Shown here: positions 22,723-33,864 of the stretch, piece after piece
How positions within the stretch are numbered: position 1 is the stretch's first letter
Layout: each line of letters begins with the position of its first letter
NCBI GenBank assembly: GCA_947652605.1
Contig: OX393578.1
Coordinates: 38,321,470-38,385,469 of the forward strand
DNA: 64,000 nt
Direction: 5' to 3'
Origin: Elmis aenea
Lineage: Eukaryota > Arthropoda > Insecta > Coleoptera > Elmidae
Made by a program: the position numbers and the translations under genes
The notes under the pieces: model-generated
What the model saw: only the letters and a program-made list of their open reading frames with translations
Told to the model about the DNA's origin: nothing
The model's database searches: none

Positions 22723-24065
22723 AGAATTTTTGCAGTTCGTGTGCACCGATTTCTACGGACTCTTTCTAAAGTCAAGCAACTGATAAATCGAGTTACAGAT
22801 GAATCGAGTATTAGGGGTTTCACCTGCAACGGTTAATACTACAAAAATTGTAAAAAAAATTTTTTTTTTTTTTTCTCCCAGAACATTTGCCATCTGTCCG
22901 AAGACAATAAACAAATCCTTTGACATTGACACAATTAAAATAACGTAACAGAGAGACATGTAAGTGGCTGCCCAGTGGCACCCACTCCTTCAATAAACAT
23001 AAGAACTTATTTCTATGTACTTATCTACTACTCATAACGTTCTATTAAGTCTGCTGTTCTCCAGCGCTTTAGTCTTCGCTTGTCTGTCCCTTCATTGATC
23101 AGGTTCGCGGCCAGGTGGTTGGGATGCTGACTTAGCCTGTCCATGTATCTTTTGCAGTACTTTTTGATTTCTTCTTTTACTGGCACTATTTGTAAGTCCT
23201 GTCTTATTATTTCGTTCGTAACAAACCATGGGGCGGCCACTAGCATTCGCAACACTTTGGCCTGAAACCTTTCTAGGATATCGATGTTAGAGTTAGCGGC
23301 TGTACCCCACAACTGCAGGCCGTATGTCCAGACCGGTTTAAGCACGCACTTGTAGATGAGCAATTTATTTTCTAATGAAAGTTTTGAATTTCTTCCTAGT
23401 AACCAGTACATTTTGCTTAGTTTTATTCCTAGCTGCTTCCTTTTCTGCCATATATGTGTCCTCCAGTTCAAGCGTCGGTCGAGGTGCATTCCCAGGTACT
23501 TAAACTGATTCTGCCTGTGGTAGTTCCTTACCATTCATATTGACTGGTTGGCAGCTGTCTCTTTTTAGGGTGAATGTAATTTGTACGGACTTTTGCTCAT
23601 TCAGTCTGATTCTCCATCGTCTACACCAATGTTGAATCTTATCCAGATGCCGCTGTAGGTGCTTTGTTACAATTTTTGCATCTTTATCTGACGCCATTAC
23701 GGCCGTATCGTCTGCAAAGGTTGCAGTTTTAGTATTTGGCGACAAAGGCAAGTCCGCGGTGTACAGTTGATACAAGGTTGGCCCCAAGATGCTGCCTTGC
23801 GGGACTCCACTATAGATCGGGTGCAGGTCAGTGTAAATATCTTGTTGTCGTACCTGGAAGTGTCTCTCGCTAATATAAGATTTTAGTACTTCGTAGATGT
23901 TATAAGGCATCTGTTTTTTGATTTTATAAAGAATTTTTGCAGTTCGTGTGCACCGATTTCTACGGACTCTTTCTAAAGTCAAGCAACTGATAAATCGAGT
24001 TACAGATGTATCGAGTATTAGGGGTTTCACCTGCAACGGTTAATACTACAAAAATTGTAAAAAAA
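22723..24065 (-). mobile_element. 5'-truncated Jockey-like LINE with an unusually long target duplication
   Basis: The LINE body is 23929-22860 on the minus strand. Its poly-A tail is the T15 run at 22860-22874 of the plus strand, followed by about 150 bp of 3' UTR. The 136-bp sequences 22723-22858 and 23930-24065 flank it as direct repeats, identical except for one base (22802 against 24009). They end exactly at the tail and at the 5' truncation point, so they are best read as the target-site duplication. Confidence 0.85.
23028..23929 (-). pseudogene. Jockey-clade reverse transcriptase, truncated and frameshifted
   Basis: Minus-strand reading gives the RT from within the palm: SGVPQGSILGP (motif B), FADDTAVMAS (catalytic motif C), RLNEQKS (motif D), FKYLGMHLD (motif E) and the C-terminal YGLQLWGT, RRLKR segments. 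A single extra T near 23515 breaks the frame before KYLG, so the text is split between two frames (roughly 23929-23510 and 23510-23028). The N-terminal part of the first frame upstream of KILYKIK is target-site DNA, not retroelement. Related to, but clearly diverged from, the element at 5590-6828. Confidence 0.9.
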
Positions 24066-24219
24066 TATACTCCCAATTTTGATGTACCTATATACAAAAG
24101 ACGGTATCGAACTTGACCATTACTTCCAAAAAATGTTTGCTACAATCTCATATTTCTACGGATACCTTACAGATTTTGAATTTTGTCTTGAATAGATCAT
24201 GTTTATATTTTTTATTATA

Positions 24220-25210
24220 CAGGTTGGTCCATATAAAAGGGCCTCTATTGGGACCTCGTAAACGGTAAGAGCTACAAAGAAGTTTTTATTAGTTAAATTG
24301 TTCCCCTTACTGAGATCAATTCAGTGATGCTTTAATGTTTTAAAAAAGTTTCATGACAGGCTAGATAATGAACAAAAATCACATGGGCATTTTTATAAAT
24401 CGTTAATATCATAACTCGGTTATACTTGATGGTACAAAAATTTTGTTTGGGAAAAAATTGTAGATTTTTTTACGCACTGTAAAATTAAAACATTCATTTG
24501 TTTCAGTATTGTTTAAATTCTTAGATAAATTGCAATGAAAAAGCTTTTTTTTTTCCTTTTTTCAATAATATAAGATTTAATGTATTTATTTTGACATTTA
24601 GGCTAAAAACAAATAGTTCCTATAAAGCTATAGAGTTCCACGAATTGAAACAATATTAAAACAAATGAATGTTTTCATTTTACGGTGCGTAAAAAATCTA
24701 CAACTCTTTTTCAAAACATTGTTTTGTACCATCAAGTATAACCGTGTTTTTAACGATTTAAAAATAATGACAATTTTGATTTTTGTGTATTATCTAGCCG
24801 CAGGGGTGCGCAAACTAGGGGGCGAAGAACGATGTGGGGGGCGCAATGACAGCCATAATATAAATTTAAATGAAAAAAATTAGTTTTTTTACATTTCAAA
24901 TATTTTTTCTGTTTGCAATGTTGTATTTCTGTAACATTTTGTATTGGTTGATCGAAAATTATTGATGCCTGCTAACTTCAAAGCGAAAAAAAATTGAAGG
25001 GGGCGCAAGTTGACATGCTGAAAAAAATGGGGGCGTGGCAAAAAAAAGTTTGCGCACCCCTGATCTAGCGTACCATGGAACGTTTTTAAAACATTAGGGC
25101 ATCACTGAATAGGTTTCAGAAAGGGGAACAATTTGTCTTAATTCAAACTTCTTTGTAGCTCTTCCCGTTTACGAGATCCCAATAGTGGCCCTTCTATATG
25201 GACCACCCTG
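24220..25210. mobile_element. Palindromic element, CAGGTTGGTCCATATA ends
   Basis: The left arm (GGTCCATATAAAAGGGCC, CTCGTAAACGGTAAGAGCTACAAAGAAG) returns inverted at the right (CTTCTTTGTAGCTCTTCCCGTTTACGAG, GGCCCTTCTATATGGACCACCCTG). Inner blocks such as CTACAA-TTTTT and ACCATCAAGTATAACCG also pair. An hAT-like MITE is inserted in the right arm. Confidence 0.85.
24801..25062. mobile_element. hAT-like MITE, CAGGGGTGCGCAAACT ends
   Basis: 16-bp perfect inverted termini CAGGGGTGCGCAAACT and AGTTTGCGCACCCCTG. The flanks TATCTAGCCG and ATCTAGCG share ATCTAGC, an imperfect 8-bp duplication. G-rich just inside both ends. Non-coding, and nested in the 24220-25210 palindrome. Confidence 0.85.
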
Positions 25211-27637
25211 TGCATATAAAAATTAGAAAATCTTTCTATTTCATTATAACTTTCAACCTCAACTATTCCTGTGCCTTTGAAATAAAAAGATGAATAACGT
25301 ATTTTTTAAATACATCAAAACTTCCAATTTTTGGTTTTGTTTGTAGACACTTAATAAAATATCAGGTTTGTTAAAGTACCTAAAAAAACAAACAATATAA
25401 TCAATTTAACGATATTTAAAAGTACGTCAATACTAAACAAATAATGTTATACAAACAATAAATAAAAGTGTCAAAAAAAATACCTATTCTGCACACAAAC
25501 GTACCTAACAATGTAAATGAAATTCTATTTGAAGGTTTTTTTGGAGATATAGGTACTTTAATAATTTTTTAAAAACTCCAAAAAAATATCAAACACTAAC
25601 AAAATCAGTCAAATAGGAATCATTTTATGAAATGCAATAAATAACAATTATTAGTCCAAAAAATATTTAAAAATTGATAGTTATTTACATTCACACTTAT
25701 CAGCTTCATAACCATCCATTTTCCAATCAAAGCAGGTTTTGCTGACCATAAATGCATGTTCCAAAGAAAAATATTCATTACAAGTCGGCAAGAGTGTAAT
25801 TATCTGCTTTATACTTTTATTCATACAGCAAGATATGCGCAAGCTATAACATTTAAAATTATTTTGACGAGCCAGGTAAGGTACAGAGAGGGATTAGTTA
25901 GCTGAAGGCTCAATTTCGACACGAATCGGGTAACGAGATACTTAAAAAATTCAGTGCAACGTAAATCACAGATACATTGCACGTGATGAACGGTTAACCA
26001 TCTGTTTAAAAGTAAGGTAATCATTTCTGTTCAAGACAGGCCACTTTTATAGCGTTTTTCAGCTTTTTTTACATTTAATTTATTTGCAGAAGTTGCAGAC
26101 TTATAACTCATTTATTAAAAACATAGCAAACAAAAGACTTTTTACTCTATCTACAATTTAAACACACAACAATTTCAGTAGCTCTTGTGACGGAGATGTG
26201 ATAGAGATGCAGTTCGGCCAGAAAATCATAAATAAACCTACCTACAAAGGCAAAGACCGATGAACCTAAGAAACGACAAATCATTCGGCTGCAAACTACA
26301 CATATTATATAACAGTTCCTGTCACTCTTCAATGTAAACAGTGGTGTGTTCTTCACTCTTAGATCTGTGACTAAGAATCAAAACATAACTCTAAAAAAAT
26401 TATTTAAGAACTGATGTTTATTACTGTTTTTTGTTTATTTTGCCAAGACTTGCATGCAACCTTTAAAGTTCATTAGTACATTTTTAAACCCTCGCGTAAA
26501 TCACGACGTCAAATAAAATAATTATTCAATTGCCATATATTATTAATGATCATAGTAACGTTTTGCAAACGACAATTTAACTGAACACAGCAACAGTATA
26601 ATCTTTGGACATAAAATTCTGAAAATAAGTTCTAGTTATACTTTGTGTTCGTGGGTCCTTATTCCGGTCCTCTTTTAAAGGTTATGAAAAGTTTCGTTTA
26701 ATAAATCATAAAATCCAACTTTCAAACAAATTCGCCCACAACTTTCTAAGCTGGCGGAAGTAAAACAGCTTGATATGTAGTGATGGTTCGCCCCGTCAAT
26801 TCCTATTTGGGTGCCCATGACTCATGACTTTTTCATTTTTTTCACAGCGACACGTCTTATAGGCGTAAAAATACAAAAGATATTGGAACAACAATATCTA
26901 AATTTATAAATGATACCCAAAAAAACAATATTATTCTAATTAAAAGTTTTAGAGAATCATATGTTTTACGTATAGTTATTTATTGTAACTTGAACGAACT
27001 TTATGAAACTTTTGCTTAATACCTAAGGCTGTATTTAAAATGCTGTTACATTTAAGAACACGTCATTATAAGCATATACCTTAACGATGCATTTCCCTAA
27101 ACATCTTTTGATCTCAAAATAATAATGGCTTAAAGCAAACGCAAAATGTAATTTTATCAAGATTTTATTTGCTGCTAACCAATTAAAGTTCATTCAACTT
27201 ACACTGTTTGCCTCTTTCTTCTTCCAAGTTGGCAGATTTTGTGATAAAAACGAAACTTTAGAGATAGTAGTGGCAATAATACTATACCGGATGTCCGTAG
27301 CCGCGACGGAGCCTAGCATCCTAAGGGAACAGGGAACCTAAAGGATAATTCAATTAGATATCATTTGAAATATTTCCCCATAGTGCAACATGCTCTTAGT
27401 GACAATACAAATAAAAATAATCTAATTTTCAGATTATCCAAGTATCAGAAAAATTTGCTAAAACATTTTATATTTTTATGCAAGATGCGAGAACGGATAA
27501 AACGAATTTGTGAGAATAATAAGTAGTATATTTTATAACAAGAGATGAAAGTCAGTTTTTTTCGTGATATATCTACCATTGTACTGTTGAGAGAATTCTT
27601 TACTTTTTGTACTTCTGAGATGCAACATGTTTTCGTA
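25211..27637. other. Intron-like non-coding stretch
   Basis: About 2.4 kb of AT-rich DNA. The frames at 25821-26024 and 26147-26356 (minus) show no domain. At 27535-27575 there is half of the hairpin family seen complete at 38953-39059 (AAGAGATGAAAGTC-AGTTTTTTTCGTGA). Confidence 0.5.
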
Positions 27638-27641
27638 TTAC

Positions 27642-28047
27642 CACGTTAAGCGCCATTTGTATCCATATAGATACAAATCATTTTGGCCCAATGGGCCACC
27701 TGTATCCATTTGGATACAACAGCCTACATTTACATTCGGCTTCCTGTATTCTTAAACATACATGTATTACATATAACTATACCAGAGAAGGTTTAAGGAT
27801 GGCCCTCTGGACCAGAAAACCTTGGTGGTCACGATTTTTTTACCCACATTGATATTAAAAAAAAAAAAAAAGTTTTATGATACAAATTTATTCACACAAA
27901 ACAAAAATTTAAAAACTGGTTAAAATGTTATTATTTTGTTGTGAAATTTTTTTATATTACCTAAGGGCAATTTAGAAACGTTAATTTGGAAAAAAAATTG
28001 GTGGCCAGAAAAATCTACTTTTTTTTAACATGGTGGCGCTTAACGTG
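27642..28047. mobile_element. piggyBac-like MITE, CACGTTAAGCGCCA ends
   Basis: Inverted termini CACGTTAAGCGCCA and TGGCGCTTAACGTG, followed by TTAA on the right and the near-match TTAC on the left. Just inside the left end are small palindromes (TTTGTATCCATATAGATACAAA and CTGTATCCATTTGGATACAAC). Non-coding. Confidence 0.7.
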
Positions 28048-28051
28048 TTAA

Positions 28052-29225
28052 GCGTTTTTTTTTTAAATTTCGTATTTAAAAAAAATAAATGTATATATTT
28101 ACAAAGCATTTTGTTGGAGCAGAATATTATTTCATGTCAACCGATTCCCCATGTTCAGCGTTTTAATGTCAAAAGATTTCCACTGTACTAAAATTATTTT
28201 ATTATCAATAATATGCTATAAAATACGTAAATCAGTTTTTAATAATTTTCTGATTTAAATCGAACTAATATGCTAACCAGCTCTAGTACATTAATGTTTG
28301 ATTCCCTTACATGGTGCCCTCATCCGTTATTTTTGTTTATATTTTCTTTGCATTTCATTGCATCTGCAAATAGTCGTATTACAAGAGCTATTTTTCCATT
28401 ATCTTATGTTAATTACAAGCCACGTCTTATATAATATTTTATTGCATATAACGGTTTATGAAATAATGCTACTGGATTGTAGTTTAAAATTAAAGAAGTC
28501 GTAAAAGATAATGCTATGCATGGTGGTTGGTTGCGGACGTAAAAACTCGAAATTACAGGATACCTTTAGTACAGGTTTTACTATCCTAAGCCCGGCTGGC
28601 TCACAGATCGTAAAATGTGAAGCTGGACCATCTCGTGTTGAAGCGAATTTCTTTATGCGTTTTGCGAATCATCTTGCAGTTTTATATATCAAAATATAAT
28701 AGACAAGTACGTATTACAGCACATTTTTTGTAGCTTGTTAAAAGCGACACTGAAAATTTCTTTTTATTATTTTAAGCGTTTATTTGCTCAAGGTTTACAC
28801 ATCGTTACAGTTGTGCCAGTTCTATCTTGTTTTTTCTCCAAGTAACTCAATAAAACTGCGTTTTCTGTGTAATCAATTGAAATTCCAGTGTCAACCCAAA
28901 CAGCCTGCAAAAACTTTTCTGCTGACTTGTCGTATTAGTTCATAACGTGAAAACTGTAAATGAATTAGACCATTCGGGAAATTATACTGACCTGTTTTAA
29001 CTCGTCAATAAAAACTATAATTGTTGTAATACCTAATACCTCAAATTTAAATGGGTTAAATTAAAACTTACATAATCTTTTTGTGTGGAATTTCTTGTAA
29101 AAATAGAAGACCAGTGGCAATCTTACTCATAAATACGAAAGCTACTGACAAAAAGGCGATGACCCCAAAAGGAACCTAGCATTTTTGCAAGAAATTCTAC
29201 ATGTTAAAGATTTATTTTTATTATA
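28052..29225. other. Non-coding stretch
   Basis: Two short plus-strand frames (28298-28504, 28511-28699) with no recognisable domain. No termini found. Confidence 0.5.
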
Positions 29226-29400
29226 CAGGGTGTCCCACCCAACGAATTAAATATTAGCAAACCTGTTATAAGTAAAAAATGTAAAAAAAGTTTTGGATAG
29301 AAGTTGTTTGTGGTCATTTACTACATAAACTAAAAACTTTTCAATTATACAGAGTGTTTTGTTTTTTAAATGTTTTGTTCCTTAAATGGAGCACCCGTAA
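29226..29400. mobile_element. CAGGGTG-type element remnants
   Basis: CAGGGTGTCCCACCC at 29226 after TATA is a typical left end. CAGAGTGTTTTG at about 29346 pairs with a degenerate right end (AACATTT..GGAGCACCCG) near 29395. Boundaries are uncertain. Confidence 0.45.
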
Positions 29401-29419
29401 ATTATCATAAAAATTTCGT

Positions 29420-29705
29420 TCACCTGTCAAATTTGCGTTTTCAACCAATCACTAATCTTAAATCTTATGGAGACTACCAATAGGAGCATCATTACACAGT
29501 AATAATTTTACATTCCCCTATCAGATGTTGATCCTCCTGTCAAATTTGCGTTTTCGACCAATAACAAATTCAGATTTCCTAAAAACAACTAATAAACATA
29601 ATCATTTACTGATCCTTTTCGCAATTAACAGATTTTCATGCGTTTATTGGTCGTTTCTAAGAAATAGTGATTGGTCGAAAGTATAAATTTGAGAGGAAAT
29701 TAAAT
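29420..29705. repeat. Direct and inverted 27-bp repeats
   Basis: CCTGTCAAATTTGCGTTTTC followed by (A/G)ACCAAT occurs at about 29424 and 29538, and in inverted form at about 29670-29695. It may be a decayed palindromic element. Confidence 0.5.
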
Positions 29706-29879
29706 ATTTTGGTCTTGATAATTTTTTGACGAATTTCGGCGACCAGTAGCGTTACTTTAATATACATTAAACCACACCCCTTACGCACAAATCTGCAGTA
29801 CTTGTAAAATTTGACATAACGTATATTTCAGTTGACAGGTAGGTTTGGTCTGACGAAATATAACTCGTGCCTTGCAAAT

Positions 29880-29965
29880 AATCTATAATTTTTGACAAAT
29901 CTTCACTCATGCAAGTTGAATCAGAAAAAATCACTCGTGCACTTCGTGCACTCGTGTTTTTTTTC
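29880..29965. mobile_element. Short GC-hairpin element (fragment)
   Basis: CACTCGTGCACTTCGTGCACTCGTG forms a tight hairpin with CACTCATGC and GCTTCGAGC nearby, like the other CGAG hairpins in the window. Incomplete. Confidence 0.35.
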
Positions 29966-31318
29966 AGCTTCGAGCATATTTACCAAAAATTATCGATAAT
30001 TTTCAATGCATGTTATATTACTACTAAAAATCGCAATAATTCGAGATATATTAATTTTTTACCACAGCAAGTTGCAGTAAAAATTAATTGACACTAAATT
30101 TTTAGTAATAAAATGTTACGATAAAATTATGAACCATTCCAAATTACCCTAAGTTTCAGTAGAACAATTTTTTTACAAGCGAAAATCATTTGATTACACC
30201 AGTTGTGTTTATTGAAATACTAACAATAAGATCAAACCATAACACCTATTATTGAAACACATTTTTCCAACGGTATTTTTTCGACGTCTGTATTTTAGGC
30301 TGAAGTTCCAAACAAATATACTGAAACAAGGCGAGGTAGTACGTAATTTTTTTTTTGGTGGCGCAATATTTTTGTACTATATTTACTTGTACTGTAAAAT
30401 TTCATTTCATCTTTTCGGACGTGTGTTTTATAACGCAGACCAAACACAATGAGTTCCCCACGATTTATTATTTATTCATCCTGAAATCCAGTGTAAACCA
30501 CACATGAGTGAGAGATCGGGTAAATATCTTTGCAACCGTTACTATTGCCAGGCAGTGGCTTTTCCAGCCTTATGCATCGATTATGCTGTCCATTCATTCT
30601 GTGCTCGTAACGCATCGTTGGATAGAATCAAAGGTAGCAATATATTTATCCTTTACACCTATTAACTGCCTTCGTTGCCCAACACAATCGTAGCGCGTAT
30701 ACGCAATGATAAATTGGAAAATTAGTTTACAATAAAGCCATAAATTGCCTATTAACATTAAATTGCTTGACGCTGTTAGTAAAATGGATATTTTTTCTTC
30801 CGGTTTTATTGTTGCTTGTCGCAAATTAAACCAGATACCGCTAAAACATCGTTAAATATCGCCAACCCATTAATATCGTTTCAAAAAACATGATCACTAT
30901 ATTTTTGATTACATATTCGTTTTTAATAAAACTAAGACTAAGTGTTTAATTTTTAATGTATATTTTCAAAGTTAGTTTCTCTAAGTATATCATTAATCTT
31001 GCCATGCATTGAAAATATTATGCTTTATTTTTTTTTTTAATTAAATACGCAGCAAAATGCATTCGCTTTGTAAATTGAAATTGACGAGACCCGAGGGTGC
31101 AGTTTCAATATAAAGTGTTTTTTTTTTTTTTTTATAGAAACTTGTTAAAGTAAGACTGGTTTGTAGCGTATCCGTTGCCCATGGCGTTATATTCAACTAG
31201 CAAATTTTCAACTAAGCCAATAATCAATTTATCTAGGGCGTACTTATCGGAATTTAATTGTAAATATCATTATTTGTTTGTTATAGAAGCAGCTTCTTTA
31301 GTGTAATAATCAATCAGT
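29966..31318. other. Intron-like stretch with a possible conserved non-coding block
   Basis: No protein seen. The segment at about 30500-30860 has a more even base composition, no repeats and clustered TAAT, ATAAA and ATTAA cores, as insect developmental enhancers often do. Poly-T runs occur near 31030 and 31120. Confidence 0.35.
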
Positions 31319-31326
31319 GCAAAGTG

Positions 31327-31602
31327 CAGAGTTCGTCCTAGGGTTTGCGGGGATGTGTGCGAAAATAAATGAGGGGCCGGATATCTTGATAAAGGGCCGA
31401 GTTAAAGTAAAATGTTACTAAAAAACTGAAAAAGACGGCTGGTGACCTAAAAAAAGAAGCTACCAAAAAATACCGGTATCCGAGCGCAAGGCCGGTTTAG
31501 GCGCGGGGCCGGTTTAGGCGCGGGGCCGGTTTAGGCGCGGGGCCGGTTTAGGCGCGGGGCCGTGTGCGGTGCACACTCTGCACACCCTTATATCCGGCCC
31601 TG
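31327..31602. mobile_element. hAT-like MITE, TSD GCAAAGTG
   Basis: A perfect 8-bp duplication GCAAAGTG (31319-31326, 31603-31610) flanks an element starting CAGAGTTCGTCCTAGGG and ending CCGGCCCTG. The interior holds a GC-rich 17-bp minisatellite. Confidence 0.8.
31490..31557. repeat. 17-bp GC-rich minisatellite, four perfect units
   Basis: Four head-to-tail copies of GGCCGGTTTAGGCGCGG without mismatches, inside the MITE at 31327-31602. Confidence 0.95.
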
Positions 31603-31622
31603 GCAAAGTGCATACTACTTAA

Positions 31623-32081
31623 CCCTTTTGGTTCGGATTTTATTTTTTTAAATTAAAAAAAACGTTTGTGGCAATTTTGCAATATATATCGCATAACTAT
31701 GCTTTTACTTCATAAAATTTATAAAATTACATTACAGAACAGCACATATTCATCTCAAACAGAATAGGTTTATATAAATAAATGAATACAATAGAGTTTC
31801 TACACTATATAGGTACATCTGATTTAACAATAATCTAGTGTACCTGCTCATATTTACAACTTATTTCACAAAACTATACACAAAACTATACACAAAACTA
31901 TCCAAAACGCGACTGCAGTTACACTAAGTTAGGTTAAAACTGCAGTCAGCTGATGAATTTCAATTGCAACGACTTAGAATTCTACTGGGACATCTTATAA
32001 AACAATATTAATGACTTTAATACCTAAAAGTATTTTTTAAACACCTTGTGGGACACATACGTCCTGTCAGTACCGAAAGGG
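31623..32081. mobile_element. piggyBac-like MITE, TTAA-CCCTTTTGGTTCGGA
   Basis: TTAA on both sides (31619-31622, 32082-32085), termini CCCTTTTGGTTCGGA and GTACCGAAAGGG. Inside at 31864-31905 is a 12-bp tandem repeat (ACAAAACTATAC, nearly three units). Non-coding. Confidence 0.8.
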
Positions 32082-32280
32082 TTAAGACATTATTTCAAAA
32101 TAAAAGCTAATTAACGTATCTCATTTCATAAAAGACGACATCACATTTTCAGTATCCACAAACGGAAAGATTTCTCAAATCAAGACAACTGTAAACGAAA
32201 AATGTCAGTTTTTTTACATCTGAATATTAAAATTTCGATAAAGTTTAAATACAAAGGGTCTTAAATTCGACGCTTAACAT

Positions 32281-32413
32281 GAAAATCTGGTATATCTTGG
32301 GAACTGCAAAGTCATGCGATTAAACTCAAAAATGCACCATTTGCTACTCACTTCGTAGTTCTAAATAAAAACGGGATCCCATTACGAGTCAGGAATGTGG
32401 AACACCCTGCATA
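32281..32413. mobile_element. Solo right arm of a CAGGGTG-type element
   Basis: Ends GGAATGTGGAACACCCTGCATA, the usual right end, but no matching left arm is visible. The rest of 32086-32803 is AT-rich and featureless. Confidence 0.45.
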
Positions 32414-32803
32414 ACTAATTAAAAAATAGGTACTGCAATCCTGCATTTAATTTGTTTGATTTTTTTTTTATTATCCTTGGTTTTTTTTTTAAATCTGTAA
32501 GCAAAAAATTCTTATTCCGATAAAGTAAAGGTAAAAGTTAATCAACACAGCATAAGTATTTATTTACATATTTCCTCTTCATTAAAAAGTTTTTAACATT
32601 GTTAAAACATTTTTGAAGTTTTAATTTCATAATAAATCGATAATGTTCATTTTTTTACATGGGAAAATGAAAAAAGTTTTTTAATAAACAAGACGAATTG
32701 GATTATACTTTTAATAAATTTAAACAGTTTCCTTGGTATAATTAACTAAGTGTTTGACCTAATTTTAAAGTAATTTAATTACTAAAAACAAGACACATGT
32801 ATA

Positions 32804-33864
32804 CAGGGTGTTTCTTAAATATTGCGAAAAAATTCAGGTGATTCCTTATTGAAAATTAAGGGTGGGGTCTTCATATAAAATGTTAAACGTCTCCTTTCGG
32901 AGTTACACCTCACACCCCCCTATAGGAGAGCGGTAAAATTAGGTTTTTATTTTATTTCTCAAACTTGGATAAATGTAGGAGAATGATATTTGGTAGATGT
33001 TTTATACTTATTAAAAGGTTTCCCATAGTAATATTTTCAATCATCTCCCATCTTCACAGGTGCCTAAAAAGTGCGACCCTTGTTGGTTTTTTTATCAGAA
33101 CTTTTTGATGGGTTAAAATTTTGCAATTTGAAAATTTTGTTTTGAAAGCTTAATTTATTTAGAAACTTTATTATTGTTTAGTTTTTCTCGTAAAACCTAC
33201 AGTTTTTGAGTAACAAATAAAATAAGTAAATATGCACCATTAAATTAAATATTCCAATATAAAACGATTCATTTTGGTGGTTACCATAGTTTGTTTATGT
33301 TCATATTGACAGATGTTATTAATTTTGTCGTTTACGCGGTGACAATGCTACAACGCCCGTCAATTCTACCCAATACGAACATAAAAAAACCATGGTAACC
33401 ATAACCACCCAAATGAATCGTTTTATTTTAGAATATTTCACTTATTCCATTTTATACTCTAAAACTGCAGATTTTTTAGGAAAAGTTTAAGAATAAAAAA
33501 AGTTTCTAAATAAATCAAGCTTTCAAAACAAAATTGCAAAATTGCAAAATTTCGACCCACCAAAAAGTTCTGATAAAACAACCAACAGGTGTCGCACTTT
33601 TCAGCCCCCTGTGAAGGTGGGAGATAATTGAAAATATTACTATGGGAAACCTTTTAATAAAAATAAAACATCTACCTAATACCATTCTCCTACATATATC
33701 CAAATTGGAGAAATAAAATAAAAATCTAATTTTACAGCTCCCCTTTAGGGGGTGTAACTCCGAAAGGAGACGTCTAAAGAAAAAATTTTATATGAAAGAC
33801 CCCCCTTAATTTTTAATAAGAAATCACCTCCCGAATTTTTTGGCAATATTTAAGAAACACCCTG
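32804..33864. mobile_element. 1.06-kb palindromic element, CAGGGTGTTTCTTAAAT ends
   Basis: Left and right ends (CAGGGTGTTTCTTAAATATT, AATATTTAAGAAACACCCTG) are perfect inverted repeats. The arms of about 480 bp stay highly similar inward to the centre near 33340. Pairs include CGTCTCCTTTCGGAGTTACAC with GTAACTCCGAAAGGAGACG, and GGTTTCCCATAGTAATATT with its inverse. One arm of the same family recurs at 61608-61860. Confidence 0.9.

Noticed and set aside
28511..28699. THAP-like zinc finger start in a 62-codon frame
   Set aside because: Only two cysteines fit; no conserved Trp/Pro or C2CH spacing.
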